From: Bacteroides sp.
GTDB taxonomy: Bacteria; Bacteroidota; Bacteroidia; Bacteroidales; UBA7960
Reading direction: 5' to 3'
DNA: 56,097 nucleotides
NCBI GenBank assembly: GCA_036351255.1
Contig: JAZBOS010000078.1
Location: forward strand, 1-56,097
Below are positions 32,891 through 40,723 of the stretch, piece by piece. Every line of letters begins with the position of its first letter. The stretch's first letter is position 1. The position numbers and the translations under genes are program-made. Under the pieces are notes generated by a model that saw only the letters and a program-made list of their open reading frames with translations, had not been told where the DNA came from and did no database searches.

Positions 32891-34618
32891 ATGGACTTTC
32901 AAATAGAAGTGAATAACAGCTTGATCGAAGTGAGTGAGGGCGAAACGCTGCTCACTGCTCTTCAACGAAATGGCATAAAGATTCCAACCTTGTGTCACAT
33001 GAACAGGTTTACTCCCACAGGTGCTTGCAGACTCTGTGTGGTGGAAGTAGAGGGTAAACGCGATCTAATCACCTCCTGCAGTTTCCCTGTCGAAAAAGGA
33101 ATGAAGGTTTTCACCAACACCCAGCGGGTTATCAGGGCCAGAAAATCTATCGTTGAGATGTTGCTTTCCAACCATCCCGACGATTGCCTCTATTGTGAAA
33201 GAAACGGTAATTGTGAACTCCAGTGGCTGGCAGAAGAAATGAATGTAAAAGAGAGAAAATTTTTTGCCAGGAAAAATGCGCAATACCCTGATAATTCCAG
33301 CCCAAGTGTTTTCAGGGATCCCGCCAAATGCGTTCTTTGCAGCCGTTGTGTTCGGATATGCGAGGAAACACAGTACGTCACAGCCATCGATTTTACTTCC
33401 CGCGCTAACAATATCAAAATAACCAGCGCATTCAACAAGGGCTTAAATGTCTCCACCTGTATCGATTGCGGACAATGCATTATGGTTTGTCCTACCGGTG
33501 CTTTGACAGATATTTCCCATTTAGAAAAGGTTCAGGCGAACATTGATAAAAAGAAAAAGGAGGTGATATTTTTTGTATCCCCTTCCGCTACAGCTTCTAT
33601 TGTCGAACATTTTGGGATTAAGCCCGATCAAAACCCGGGATGGTATGTTTGCTCTGCAATAAAAAAAATGGGGGGCAACAAGGTCTTTGATCTTGGGGTT
33701 ACTTCTGACCTCAACATCCGTGAAGAAGCAAGACTATTAATTGAGCGGGTAAGAAAAGGCAGTAAGCACCCCTTATTTTCTTCCTGCTGTCCATCCTGGG
33801 TAAAATTTGTGGAAGAGTTCCAACCCGAATTAATTCCTTTCCTTTCCACTTCCAAATCCCCGCAGCAAATTTTTGGAACACTTCTAAAAACATGGTATGC
33901 CAAAAAGGAAAATATTCTACCAGATAATATTTTTAGTGTTGCTGTCATGCCCTGTACAGGGAAAAAATTTGAGGCTTCCCGTGATGAATTAACCGTTAAG
34001 GGCATTTCAGAAGTTGATGCGGTTTTGACCATACGGGAGTTCATTCGAATGATTAGGGCTAATGGGATCGACCTAAGGAAAGTCCATCCAGTTCCATTTG
34101 ACGAACCATTCTCAGGTTCCAGCCGAAATGCCCTTAAACTAGGTTATTCTGGGGGAAAGGCAGAAGCCGTCGCCTTCGAATTATTTGAGAACCTCAAATC
34201 TTCAGGAAAAGAAACCTTCAAGTTCAACATTCCTAAAACCATTTCTGGAAGGAAGGAATCAAAACTTACAGTTGGGAAAAAGACTTTTGGATTTGCCTGG
34301 GTCAGTGGGATCAGCAATGCCAAGGCTTATATTGATGAGTTGATCGCTGAAGGACGCAACGACATTCATTATATCGAAGTAATGGCATGCCTGGAGGGAT
34401 GCGTTGGAGGAGGGGGTCAACCAATAAACAGAATCCCGGATATACCCAGAAACCGAAAAAAGATTTGTCAGGATATGGAAAAATTCACATTAATCCAAAA
34501 ACCCTCCGAAAACCCTTGCCTGGATAATATTTTCAGGACAATGGAGGAAAAACCTGACGAAGAGAATCTGCCAGTACTTTTCCATACGCGTTTCATCAAA
34601 AGAGAGATAACGAGATAA
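32891..34618 (+). CDS. hydA: [FeFe]-hydrogenase catalytic subunit (HydA)
   Basis: A 575-residue hydrogenase reducing protons or oxidising H2 at an H-cluster. Order: [2Fe-2S] domain (Cys35/46/49/63), a His-ligated cluster (His95, Cys99/102/108), two [4Fe-4S] clusters (147-157, 190-200), then the catalytic domain with L1 SSCCPSW (Cys299, Cys300), L2 MPCTGKKFE (Cys355, Lys358, Glu361) and L3 EVMACLEGCVGGGGQP (Cys500, Cys504). A short small-subunit-like tail ends in HTRFIKRE. All H-cluster ligands are present. L1 starts with Ser instead of the usual Thr. With hydB and hydC it should form an NAD- and ferredoxin-dependent (group A3-like) enzyme. Confidence 0.96.
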   Translation: MDFQIEVNNSLIEVSEGETLLTALQRNGIKIPTLCHMNRFTPTGACRLCVVEVEGKRDLITSCSFPVEKGMKVFTNTQRVIRARKSIVEMLLSNHPDDCLYCERNGNCELQWLAEEMNVKERKFFARKNAQYPDNSSPSVFRDPAKCVLCSRCVRICEETQYVTAIDFTSRANNIKITSAFNKGLNVSTCIDCGQCIMVCPTGALTDISHLEKVQANIDKKKKEVIFFVSPSATASIVEHFGIKPDQNPGWYVCSAIKKMGGNKVFDLGVTSDLNIREEARLLIERVRKGSKHPLFSSCCPSWVKFVEEFQPELIPFLSTSKSPQQIFGTLLKTWYAKKENILPDNIFSVAVMPCTGKKFEASRDELTVKGISEVDAVLTIREFIRMIRANGIDLRKVHPVPFDEPFSGSSRNALKLGYSGGKAEAVAFELFENLKSSGKETFKFNIPKTISGRKESKLTVGKKTFGFAWVSGISNAKAYIDELIAEGRNDIHYIEVMACLEGCVGGGGQPINRIPDIPRNRKKICQDMEKFTLIQKPSENPCLDNIFRTMEEKPDEENLPVLFHTRFIKREITR

Positions 34619-34628
34619 AAATTTTTAA

Positions 34629-36671
34629 ATGGATCAACCTGTTGTAAACCAGTTTATTTTCACGGTTAAAGACCGTTGCAAGGTTTGTTACACCTGCGTC
34701 AGGGAATGCCCTGCCAAAGCCATAAAAATTATCAATGGCCAGGCCGAGATCATTCCATCACGTTGTATTTCCTGTGGAAATTGTGTAAAGGTCTGCAGCA
34801 GGGATGCCAAGATGTTTACTTTCGCTATCGACAAGGTAAAAAAACTCCTTAGAGAAGAAAAAGAAGTCGCTGCAATCGTTGCGCCAAGTATTGCGGCTGA
34901 ATTTACTGATATCTCCGATTATCATGCTTTTGTAGGCATGATACGCGCCCTGGGTTTTCGGTATGTCAATGAAGTGGCATTTGGCGCTGAGCTGGTTGCA
35001 AATAAATACCAGGAACTCCTTCAAAAAAATCCTGAACGTTCCTATATATCAACAAGTTGCCCTGCCATTGTCAACTATGTTGAAAAGCATCATCCCCAGA
35101 TTATTGAATCATTGGCTCCTGTTGTTTCCCCAATGGTTGCCACAGCTAAGGTCTTGAAAAAAATGCATAGCGACGGCCTGAAGATTGTGTTTATTGGACC
35201 TTGTATAGCTAAGAAGGGAGAAGCTGTCATCGATGATTTTAAAGGTCTTGTTGATGAAGCTATTTCTTTTATCGAACTAAGAAGGATGTTTGCTGAGAAA
35301 GGGGTGACCGAATACAATGTAGAACCCTCCGATTTTGATCCTCCTACCGCCGGAAAAGGTGCAGTATTCCCCATCAGCGGTGGAATGCTTCAGACTGTTA
35401 ACCTTGAAGAAGACTACATTAGCGGAGAGATTGTTGTGGCTGAAGGCCGCCAGGATATCATTGAGGTTTTGCGGGAGTTTGAGGAGGGTTACCTGGAGGC
35501 AAAGCTTTTTGACCTGCTTTGTTGCAATGGTTGTATCAACGGGCCTGGGATGAGCAATAAACAGCAGTTTTTTAATAAAAGGAAAAGCATCTCAAATTTT
35601 GCCAAACGAAAATTTGACAAACTCAACATTGCTGAATGGAAAAAGAATATCGATACCTACCTCCAGCTGGACTTAAGCAGAACATTTGTTCCCGATGATC
35701 AGCGTTTTCCAAACCCGCCGAACTCAGAAGAAATCCGAAACGTACTCACAAAACTTGGCAAAGTTTTACCTGAAGATGAATTAAATTGCGGAGCTTGCGG
35801 TTACGACACCTGTTATGATCATGCTGTAGCCATATTGAAGGGAATTGCCGAAACCGAGATGTGCCTGCCTTACACCATCGATAAACTTCATGAATACATC
35901 AAAGAGCTGGATATCTCTAATAAAAAACTGGAATCCACCCGGGCCGCACTTAAACAAAGTGAAAAACTGGCCTCCATGGGACAACTTGCTGCAGGAATCG
36001 CTCACGAAGTTAATAATCCACTTGGGGTGGTTATTATGTATGCCCATATCTTACTGGATGAAGTGGAAGAAAACTCTCCATTATACCGTGACCTGAAATT
36101 AATTGTGGAGCAGGCCGATCGTTGTAAAAAAATTGTTGGTGGCTTGCTCAACTTTGCCCGGAAAAGCAAGGTCTCCATCAGCCAGGTGAATGTAGATCAG
36201 CTCATTAAAGACGGACTCCGGACCCTTGTTTTGCCACCGAACATTAAGCTGGTAATCCAAAACAGGACAAAGGATCCCTTGGTTGAATGTGATCATGACC
36301 AAATGATACAAGTCTTTGGAAACCTTTTTAAAAATGCGGTGGATGCCATGTCAGAGGGAGGAACCCTCAGGGTGACCATTGACGAAAATGACAATAACGA
36401 TGATATTTTGTTTGAAGTCTCTGACACTGGGACCGGGATAGCACCTGAAAATCAGGAAAGGATGTTTGAGCCTTTCTTTACCACTAAAGAGAATGGAAAG
36501 GGTACTGGGTTGGGGCTTCCAATTATTTACGGTATTGTCAAAATGCATCGGGGAGCGATTAAGGTTGAAAGCAACAACAATCCAGATAAAGGAGATACAG
36601 GAACCAGTTTCTTTGTTACAATCCCGCGCCAGACGGCCAATCTGGAAGAAGAAAGTTTAAGCATTGCATAA
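34629..36671 (+). CDS. [FeFe]-hydrogenase-like sensor fused to a histidine kinase
   Basis: A 680-residue cytoplasmic protein. Order: two canonical [4Fe-4S] clusters (Cys17/20/23/27 and 46/49/52/56), a hydrogenase catalytic-domain homologue (about 75-320) keeping all four cubane cysteines (144, 192, 298, 302) plus Lys195 and Glu198, a C-x2-C-x4-C-x16-C Fe-S motif (387-412), a short coiled coil, then HisKA with His459 (GIAHEVNNPLG) and HATPase (DTGTGIAPEN, GKGTGLGLPI). The proton-transfer Cys is Ser143, so turnover is likely slow, as expected for a sensor. It should sense H2 or redox state and phosphorylate the receiver encoded 12 bp downstream. Confidence 0.92.
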   Translation: MDQPVVNQFIFTVKDRCKVCYTCVRECPAKAIKIINGQAEIIPSRCISCGNCVKVCSRDAKMFTFAIDKVKKLLREEKEVAAIVAPSIAAEFTDISDYHAFVGMIRALGFRYVNEVAFGAELVANKYQELLQKNPERSYISTSCPAIVNYVEKHHPQIIESLAPVVSPMVATAKVLKKMHSDGLKIVFIGPCIAKKGEAVIDDFKGLVDEAISFIELRRMFAEKGVTEYNVEPSDFDPPTAGKGAVFPISGGMLQTVNLEEDYISGEIVVAEGRQDIIEVLREFEEGYLEAKLFDLLCCNGCINGPGMSNKQQFFNKRKSISNFAKRKFDKLNIAEWKKNIDTYLQLDLSRTFVPDDQRFPNPPNSEEIRNVLTKLGKVLPEDELNCGACGYDTCYDHAVAILKGIAETEMCLPYTIDKLHEYIKELDISNKKLESTRAALKQSEKLASMGQLAAGIAHEVNNPLGVVIMYAHILLDEVEENSPLYRDLKLIVEQADRCKKIVGGLLNFARKSKVSISQVNVDQLIKDGLRTLVLPPNIKLVIQNRTKDPLVECDHDQMIQVFGNLFKNAVDAMSEGGTLRVTIDENDNNDDILFEVSDTGTGIAPENQERMFEPFFTTKENGKGTGLGLPIIYGIVKMHRGAIKVESNNNPDKGDTGTSFFVTIPRQTANLEEESLSIA

Positions 36672-36683
36672 AAACGACTTGTT

Positions 36684-37082
36684 ATGTTAAAGAAAGTAAA
36701 AAGAACCATCTTAGTGGTTGACGATGACCTGGATTATCTTTTTCAAATGAGATCAGCCATTCAGGACATGGGGTTTGAGGTGATCACGGCAGCGACCCAA
36801 AAAGAAGCCGAGAACATTATTGAAAGGACAAAACCCGACCTGGCTATCCTCGATTTAATGATGGAAAGCCAGGATACTGGATTTATCTTGTGCCATATAA
36901 TCAAAAATAAATATCCCGGTGTCCCGATTATTATTGCTTCAGCTGTAACCGCTGAAACCGGTATGATATTCGATGTTAATACCCAGGAAGACCAGGACTG
37001 GATAAAAGCTGATCTTTTCCTGGATAAGGGAATCAGAAATGACCAACTTCACAAGGAAATCAACAAATTACTGAAGATCTAG
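36684..37082 (+). CDS. Single-domain response regulator
   Basis: A 132-residue CheY-like receiver with acidic pocket VVDDD (12-15), phospho-acceptor Asp57 (LAILDLMM) and Lys115 (LFLDKG). There is no output domain. It follows the hydrogenase-kinase gene by 12 bp and precedes the receiver-kinase gene by 2 bp, so it is the most likely first phosphate acceptor. It probably passes phosphate on or acts by protein contact. Confidence 0.92.
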   Translation: MLKKVKRTILVVDDDLDYLFQMRSAIQDMGFEVITAATQKEAENIIERTKPDLAILDLMMESQDTGFILCHIIKNKYPGVPIIIASAVTAETGMIFDVNTQEDQDWIKADLFLDKGIRNDQLHKEINKLLKI

Positions 37083-37084
37083 CC

Positions 37085-38212
37085 ATGGGAAAACTGAACT
37101 TGCTGGTTGTTGATGATGAACCCGGGATCAGGAGCGGAGTAATTCGTATCCTCGAAAATTTTTCTGTAAGTTATCCTTTCATGGATGAGGATTTTGATTA
37201 CAATGTTGTGGAGGCACCCACCGGAGAAGATGCCCTGACCTATTTGGTCGACCAAAAATTTGACATTGTATTACTTGACAACAAACTACCTGGAATCCAG
37301 GGAATTGAAGTGCTTGAATTTATTAACAAAAAGCAACTGGATGTGGTAGTTGTCATGATCACTTCCTATGCCTCACTTGACCTGGCCGTCAAAGCTACTC
37401 GAAAAGGGGCGTATGATTTCGTTCCCAAGCCCTTTACCCCCAAGGAACTTCGTGCCACCGTCGAAACCATTACCAAGCAGTTGTTTCTGAGACGAATGAC
37501 CCAAAAACTTAATTTGGAAGGAAAACAAATCCGGTTTCAGTTCTTATCGGTGCTTTCTCACGAGCTGAAAGCGCCTATCAACGCCATTGAAGGTTACCTC
37601 AAAATGATGCAGGGAAAAAAAGAAGGTGACCAGATTGATGATTATATGGAAATGATTGACCGGTCTTTGTTTCGTGTTCAAAGTATGCGCAACCTGATTA
37701 TGGACATGCTTGATTTCACCCGCATCGAATCAGGGAAAAAATCAAGGAATATTGAATCTATCATGTTGTGTGAAATTGCCCAGCAAAGTATCGACTCCTT
37801 CCAGCCCCTCAGCATCCAGAAAGGCATTGACATTTACCTCAATTGTGGAACCAAAGTTCCAATCCAGGCCGATCGCCAGGAAATTGAGATTGTGCTGAAC
37901 AACCTCATCAGCAATTCCATCAAATACAACAAAGAAGGAGGCAGGGTTGATGTCAGCCTGGGTAAAGAAGAAAGCAATGCCATCATCAGGGTTGAAGATA
38001 CCGGTATTGGCATGAACGCTGACGATCTGGATAAACTATTCGAAGACTTTGTGCGGATCAAAACAGAAGAGACTAAAAACATCAGTGGAAGTGGCCTGGG
38101 CCTTTCCATTGTCAAAAAGATACTCGAGCTGTATGAAGCTGACATAAAAGTTGAAAGCACACCAGGAGAAGGTAGCAGTTTTACTGTCATTTTTCCCATT
38201 GAAAACCAATAA
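37085..38212 (+). CDS. Response regulator-histidine kinase hybrid (REC-HK)
   Basis: A 375-residue cytoplasmic protein with an N-terminal receiver (Asp65, LLDNKLPG; NtrC-like TSYAS and KPF motifs) followed by HisKA with His159 (SVLSHELKAPINAIEG) and HATPase (DTGIGMNADD, GSGLGLSIVKK). A receiver placed before the kinase suggests that phosphorylation by an upstream kinase tunes this kinase. It has no sensor and no DNA-binding domain. It is 2 bp after the receiver gene and 15 bp before rex. Confidence 0.92.
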   Translation: MGKLNLLVVDDEPGIRSGVIRILENFSVSYPFMDEDFDYNVVEAPTGEDALTYLVDQKFDIVLLDNKLPGIQGIEVLEFINKKQLDVVVVMITSYASLDLAVKATRKGAYDFVPKPFTPKELRATVETITKQLFLRRMTQKLNLEGKQIRFQFLSVLSHELKAPINAIEGYLKMMQGKKEGDQIDDYMEMIDRSLFRVQSMRNLIMDMLDFTRIESGKKSRNIESIMLCEIAQQSIDSFQPLSIQKGIDIYLNCGTKVPIQADRQEIEIVLNNLISNSIKYNKEGGRVDVSLGKEESNAIIRVEDTGIGMNADDLDKLFEDFVRIKTEETKNISGSGLGLSIVKKILELYEADIKVESTPGEGSSFTVIFPIENQ

Positions 38213-38227
38213 ACCATTTAAACAGCC

Positions 38228-38860
38228 ATGCCAAACAAAAAAATAATAGAACTTCCGGGAAAAACCGTAGAACGCCTGAGCCAATATCGTCGGCTGCTCT
38301 ACAATAGTGTCCAGATGGGGAAAACCAATATTTACTCCCATGAGTTGGCCCGTATGATGAACCTGACACCCGTCCAGGTTCGCCGTGACCTGATGCTGAT
38401 AGGGTACTCCGGGAGCCAAAGCAAAGGCTACGTAATCAAGGACCTCATTACGCTCATTGGGAAAATCATTGACAGCGAATCGGGTCAGCGCATAGCAGTC
38501 ATTGGAATGGGTAACCTAGGACGGGCCATTACCAGCTATTTTACAGGAAAACGCGAAAAGCTGTCCATTGTAGCTGCATTCGATAATGACCCCCAGAAAT
38601 ACGACCGTATTATCGCGGGGGTTCCCTGCTTCCATATCAATAAGATGAAAGAAATTGTCGAAAAGGAAAATATCAGCATTGCAGTACTTACCGTTGCCCC
38701 CCAGTCAACCCATGAAGTGACCAAAATCATGCTGGATGCCGGTGTAAAGGGAATTCTGAATTACACTTCCGTGCCGGTTTCCGTACCCGAGGGGGTTTTC
38801 CTGGAAGAATATGATATTATCACCTCCCTCGAAAAACTGGCTTTCCTGGTAAAGAAATAG
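38228..38860 (+). CDS. rex: Redox-sensing transcriptional repressor Rex
   Basis: A 210-residue repressor that senses the NADH/NAD+ ratio. The N-terminal winged helix (about 12-75) has NLTPVQVRRDLMLIGYSG, typical of Rex, and the NAD(H)-binding Rossmann domain has VIGMGNLGRA (GxGxxG at 93-98). The C-terminal swapped helix is present. It closes the hydrogenase operon, and a Rex-like operator lies at the operon start, so I infer feedback control of H2 metabolism by NADH. Confidence 0.95.
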   Translation: MPNKKIIELPGKTVERLSQYRRLLYNSVQMGKTNIYSHELARMMNLTPVQVRRDLMLIGYSGSQSKGYVIKDLITLIGKIIDSESGQRIAVIGMGNLGRAITSYFTGKREKLSIVAAFDNDPQKYDRIIAGVPCFHINKMKEIVEKENISIAVLTVAPQSTHEVTKIMLDAGVKGILNYTSVPVSVPEGVFLEEYDIITSLEKLAFLVKK

Positions 38861-38898
38861 ACTTTAATCGGCCTTTATTTCAGGCCAGAATTATTTTC

Positions 38899-39822
38899 AT
38901 GATGAACGTATATTTTAGCACTGTCCAGGCTGCAGGAAAAATTAGGAATGCCGTGGTTACCACCGGCTCTTTTGATGGGGTTCATATTGGCCACAAGGTG
39001 ATTATTAACCGCCTGAATCAAATTGCCAGGGAGATTGGAGGCGAATCTGTGCTGATAACCTTTCATCCCCATCCACGAAAAGTTCTTTATCCTGAGCAAA
39101 CTGACCTCAAACTGATCAACTCCCAGGAGGAAAAAATTGAATTGCTCAGAAAGTCTGGCTTACAGAACCTGATCATTATTCCATTTACACTTGAGTTTTC
39201 CAAAACTTCTTCCCATGATTTTGTGAGTGAAATTCTGATCAAACAACTTCACGCTAAGGTCGTGGTTATTGGACACAACCATCATTTCGGACATAACCGG
39301 CAGGGCGACTTCGACTATCTGCACCGATTGGCTGAAGAACTTAAATTCGGGGTCGAAGAAATCCCCTTGCAGGATATCGAAAATGAAACCGTCAGCTCAA
39401 CCAAGATCAGGAAAGCACTCTTTGAAGGAAACATCCAGCGAGCAAACGCCTACCTCGACCACCAATATATCATTACAGGTAATTTGTTGGGCACACACGG
39501 AGTCGTTTCCCTACCTGCCGGGAAAGCATTTCAAATGGAAATTCAAGAAAAGGAGAAACTGGTTCCGCCCCAGGGAATTTATGCTTCCAATCTTTTCCTG
39601 GAAAACAAAGTCCTTAAATGTGCCACTTTTATCCTTGGAGATGGCCAAACACCTCCTTTGGTCATTTCCCTCCTTCTTTTTGATGCCCTTGGCCAGGATG
39701 ACCAGAAAGGAACCTTATACTTTTATAAAAAAGTAATGAATATCCCTGCTTCTGTTGATGGCGGTATCAGCAAAGAAGTTCTGGCAGAGGCCTTAGAAAG
39801 GGTGGAGGACCTGATTTATTGA
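38899..39822 (+). CDS. ribF: Riboflavin kinase/FAD synthetase
   Basis: A 307-residue bifunctional enzyme making FMN and FAD. The N-terminal adenylyltransferase has VTTGSFDGVHIGHKVI (HxGH-type motif), HNHHFGHNRQGD and the SSTKIR motif. The C-terminal kinase domain (from about 180) is less conserved, with NLLGTHGVVSLPAGKAF where the usual motif is GRxLGFPTAN. It lies 38 bp after rex, and its product supplies the FMN needed by HydB. A weak 5-bp hairpin lies between rex and ribF. Confidence 0.93.
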   Translation: MMNVYFSTVQAAGKIRNAVVTTGSFDGVHIGHKVIINRLNQIAREIGGESVLITFHPHPRKVLYPEQTDLKLINSQEEKIELLRKSGLQNLIIIPFTLEFSKTSSHDFVSEILIKQLHAKVVVIGHNHHFGHNRQGDFDYLHRLAEELKFGVEEIPLQDIENETVSSTKIRKALFEGNIQRANAYLDHQYIITGNLLGTHGVVSLPAGKAFQMEIQEKEKLVPPQGIYASNLFLENKVLKCATFILGDGQTPPLVISLLLFDALGQDDQKGTLYFYKKVMNIPASVDGGISKEVLAEALERVEDLIY

Positions 39823-39848
39823 TCATTGAATGGAATAGTATGCTACCC

Positions 39849-40613
39849 ATGACCATTACTTTTCTTGGAACCGGAACCTCTACAGGTGTCCCTGTGGTCG
39901 CCTGCAACTGCGAGGTATGCCGCAGTGCCGACAAGCGCGATTCCAGGCTCAGGACTTCGGTGATGGTAGATGTCAAGGGGCAAAAATTTATTATTGATTG
40001 CGGACCTGATTTTCGGTATCAGATGATACGTGAAAAAGTAGAAGATATTTCTGCCATCCTTTTCACCCATGGCCATCGCGACCATATTGCAGGGATTGAT
40101 GATGTAAGAGCCTTTAATTACGTGTTAAACAAAACCGTCGATATCTTTGCAACACAAGAAGTCATTAACGCCATTAACAAGGAGTTTCCTTATATCCTTA
40201 CCGAAAAGCGGTTCTTTGGAGCCCCCCAGCTTGAATTCCATGTCATCGAAAACAAACCCTTTTTAATCAACGGCGTAAACATCCTGCCAGTCGAGGTCCT
40301 CCACCATAAACTGAGTGTATTTGGGTTCAGGATCGGTGGCTTTACCTATATCACCGATGCCAGTTTTATTTCTGAATCAGAGAAACCTAAAGCCATAGGA
40401 TCGGAAGTACTGGTGATCAATGCCCTTAGAAAATCAAAACACATTAGCCACTTCTCCCTTGATGAAGCTCTCGAATTGATACGGGAATTGAAACCCCGAA
40501 AGGCCTTTATCACCCACCTGAGCCACTTTATCGGACTTCACCGAAATATTCAGGAAAGCCTGCCTGACAACGTTTTCCTTGCTTACGATGGACTTAAAGT
40601 TGAAATACTTTAA
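39849..40613 (+). CDS. MBL-fold metallo-hydrolase (PhnP/RNase Z-like)
   Basis: A 254-residue metallo-beta-lactamase fold protein. It starts TITFLGTGTSTGVP, has a Cys-rich zinc loop ACNCEVCRSAD as in PhnP, and the metal motif FTHGHRDHIAGIDD (HxHxDH). Later metal ligands include VLHHKLSVFG and ITHLSH. PhnP-type members cleave cyclic phosphodiesters, and the true substrate here is unknown. The ATG at 39849 matches the family start, with another ATG at 39840 possible. It begins 26 bp after ribF. Confidence 0.88.
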   Translation: MTITFLGTGTSTGVPVVACNCEVCRSADKRDSRLRTSVMVDVKGQKFIIDCGPDFRYQMIREKVEDISAILFTHGHRDHIAGIDDVRAFNYVLNKTVDIFATQEVINAINKEFPYILTEKRFFGAPQLEFHVIENKPFLINGVNILPVEVLHHKLSVFGFRIGGFTYITDASFISESEKPKAIGSEVLVINALRKSKHISHFSLDEALELIRELKPRKAFITHLSHFIGLHRNIQESLPDNVFLAYDGLKVEIL

Positions 40614-40663
40614 GTATTTTAGGTATTCGTGGTATTTAAATCTTACAATACAAAAAACCTTCC

Positions 40664-40679
40664 TGAAAATACCTTTTCA
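40664..40679. promoter_or_regulatory. Inverted repeat TGAAAA-TACC-TTTTCA upstream of hydG
   Basis: A perfect 6-bp inverted repeat with a 4-bp spacer overlapping the expected -33 region of the hydG promoter. It resembles a repressor or activator site but does not match the Rex consensus. Confidence 0.35.
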
Positions 40680-40692
40680 CACAAAGTTTAAG

Positions 40693-40700
40693 TAAATTTG
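40693..40700 (+). promoter_or_regulatory. -7 promoter element for the hydG operon
   Basis: TAAATTTG matches TAnnTTTG, with an expected start near 40707 and a 17-nt leader before the hydG ATG at 40724. Confidence 0.55.
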
Positions 40701-40723
40701 CCGGAGTATTAAGTATTGATGAA

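Noticed and set aside
40664..40679. Rex operator upstream of hydG
   Set aside because: The inverted repeat has TGAAAA arms and lacks the TTGTG core, so it does not fit Rex; it is kept only as an unknown operator-like element.
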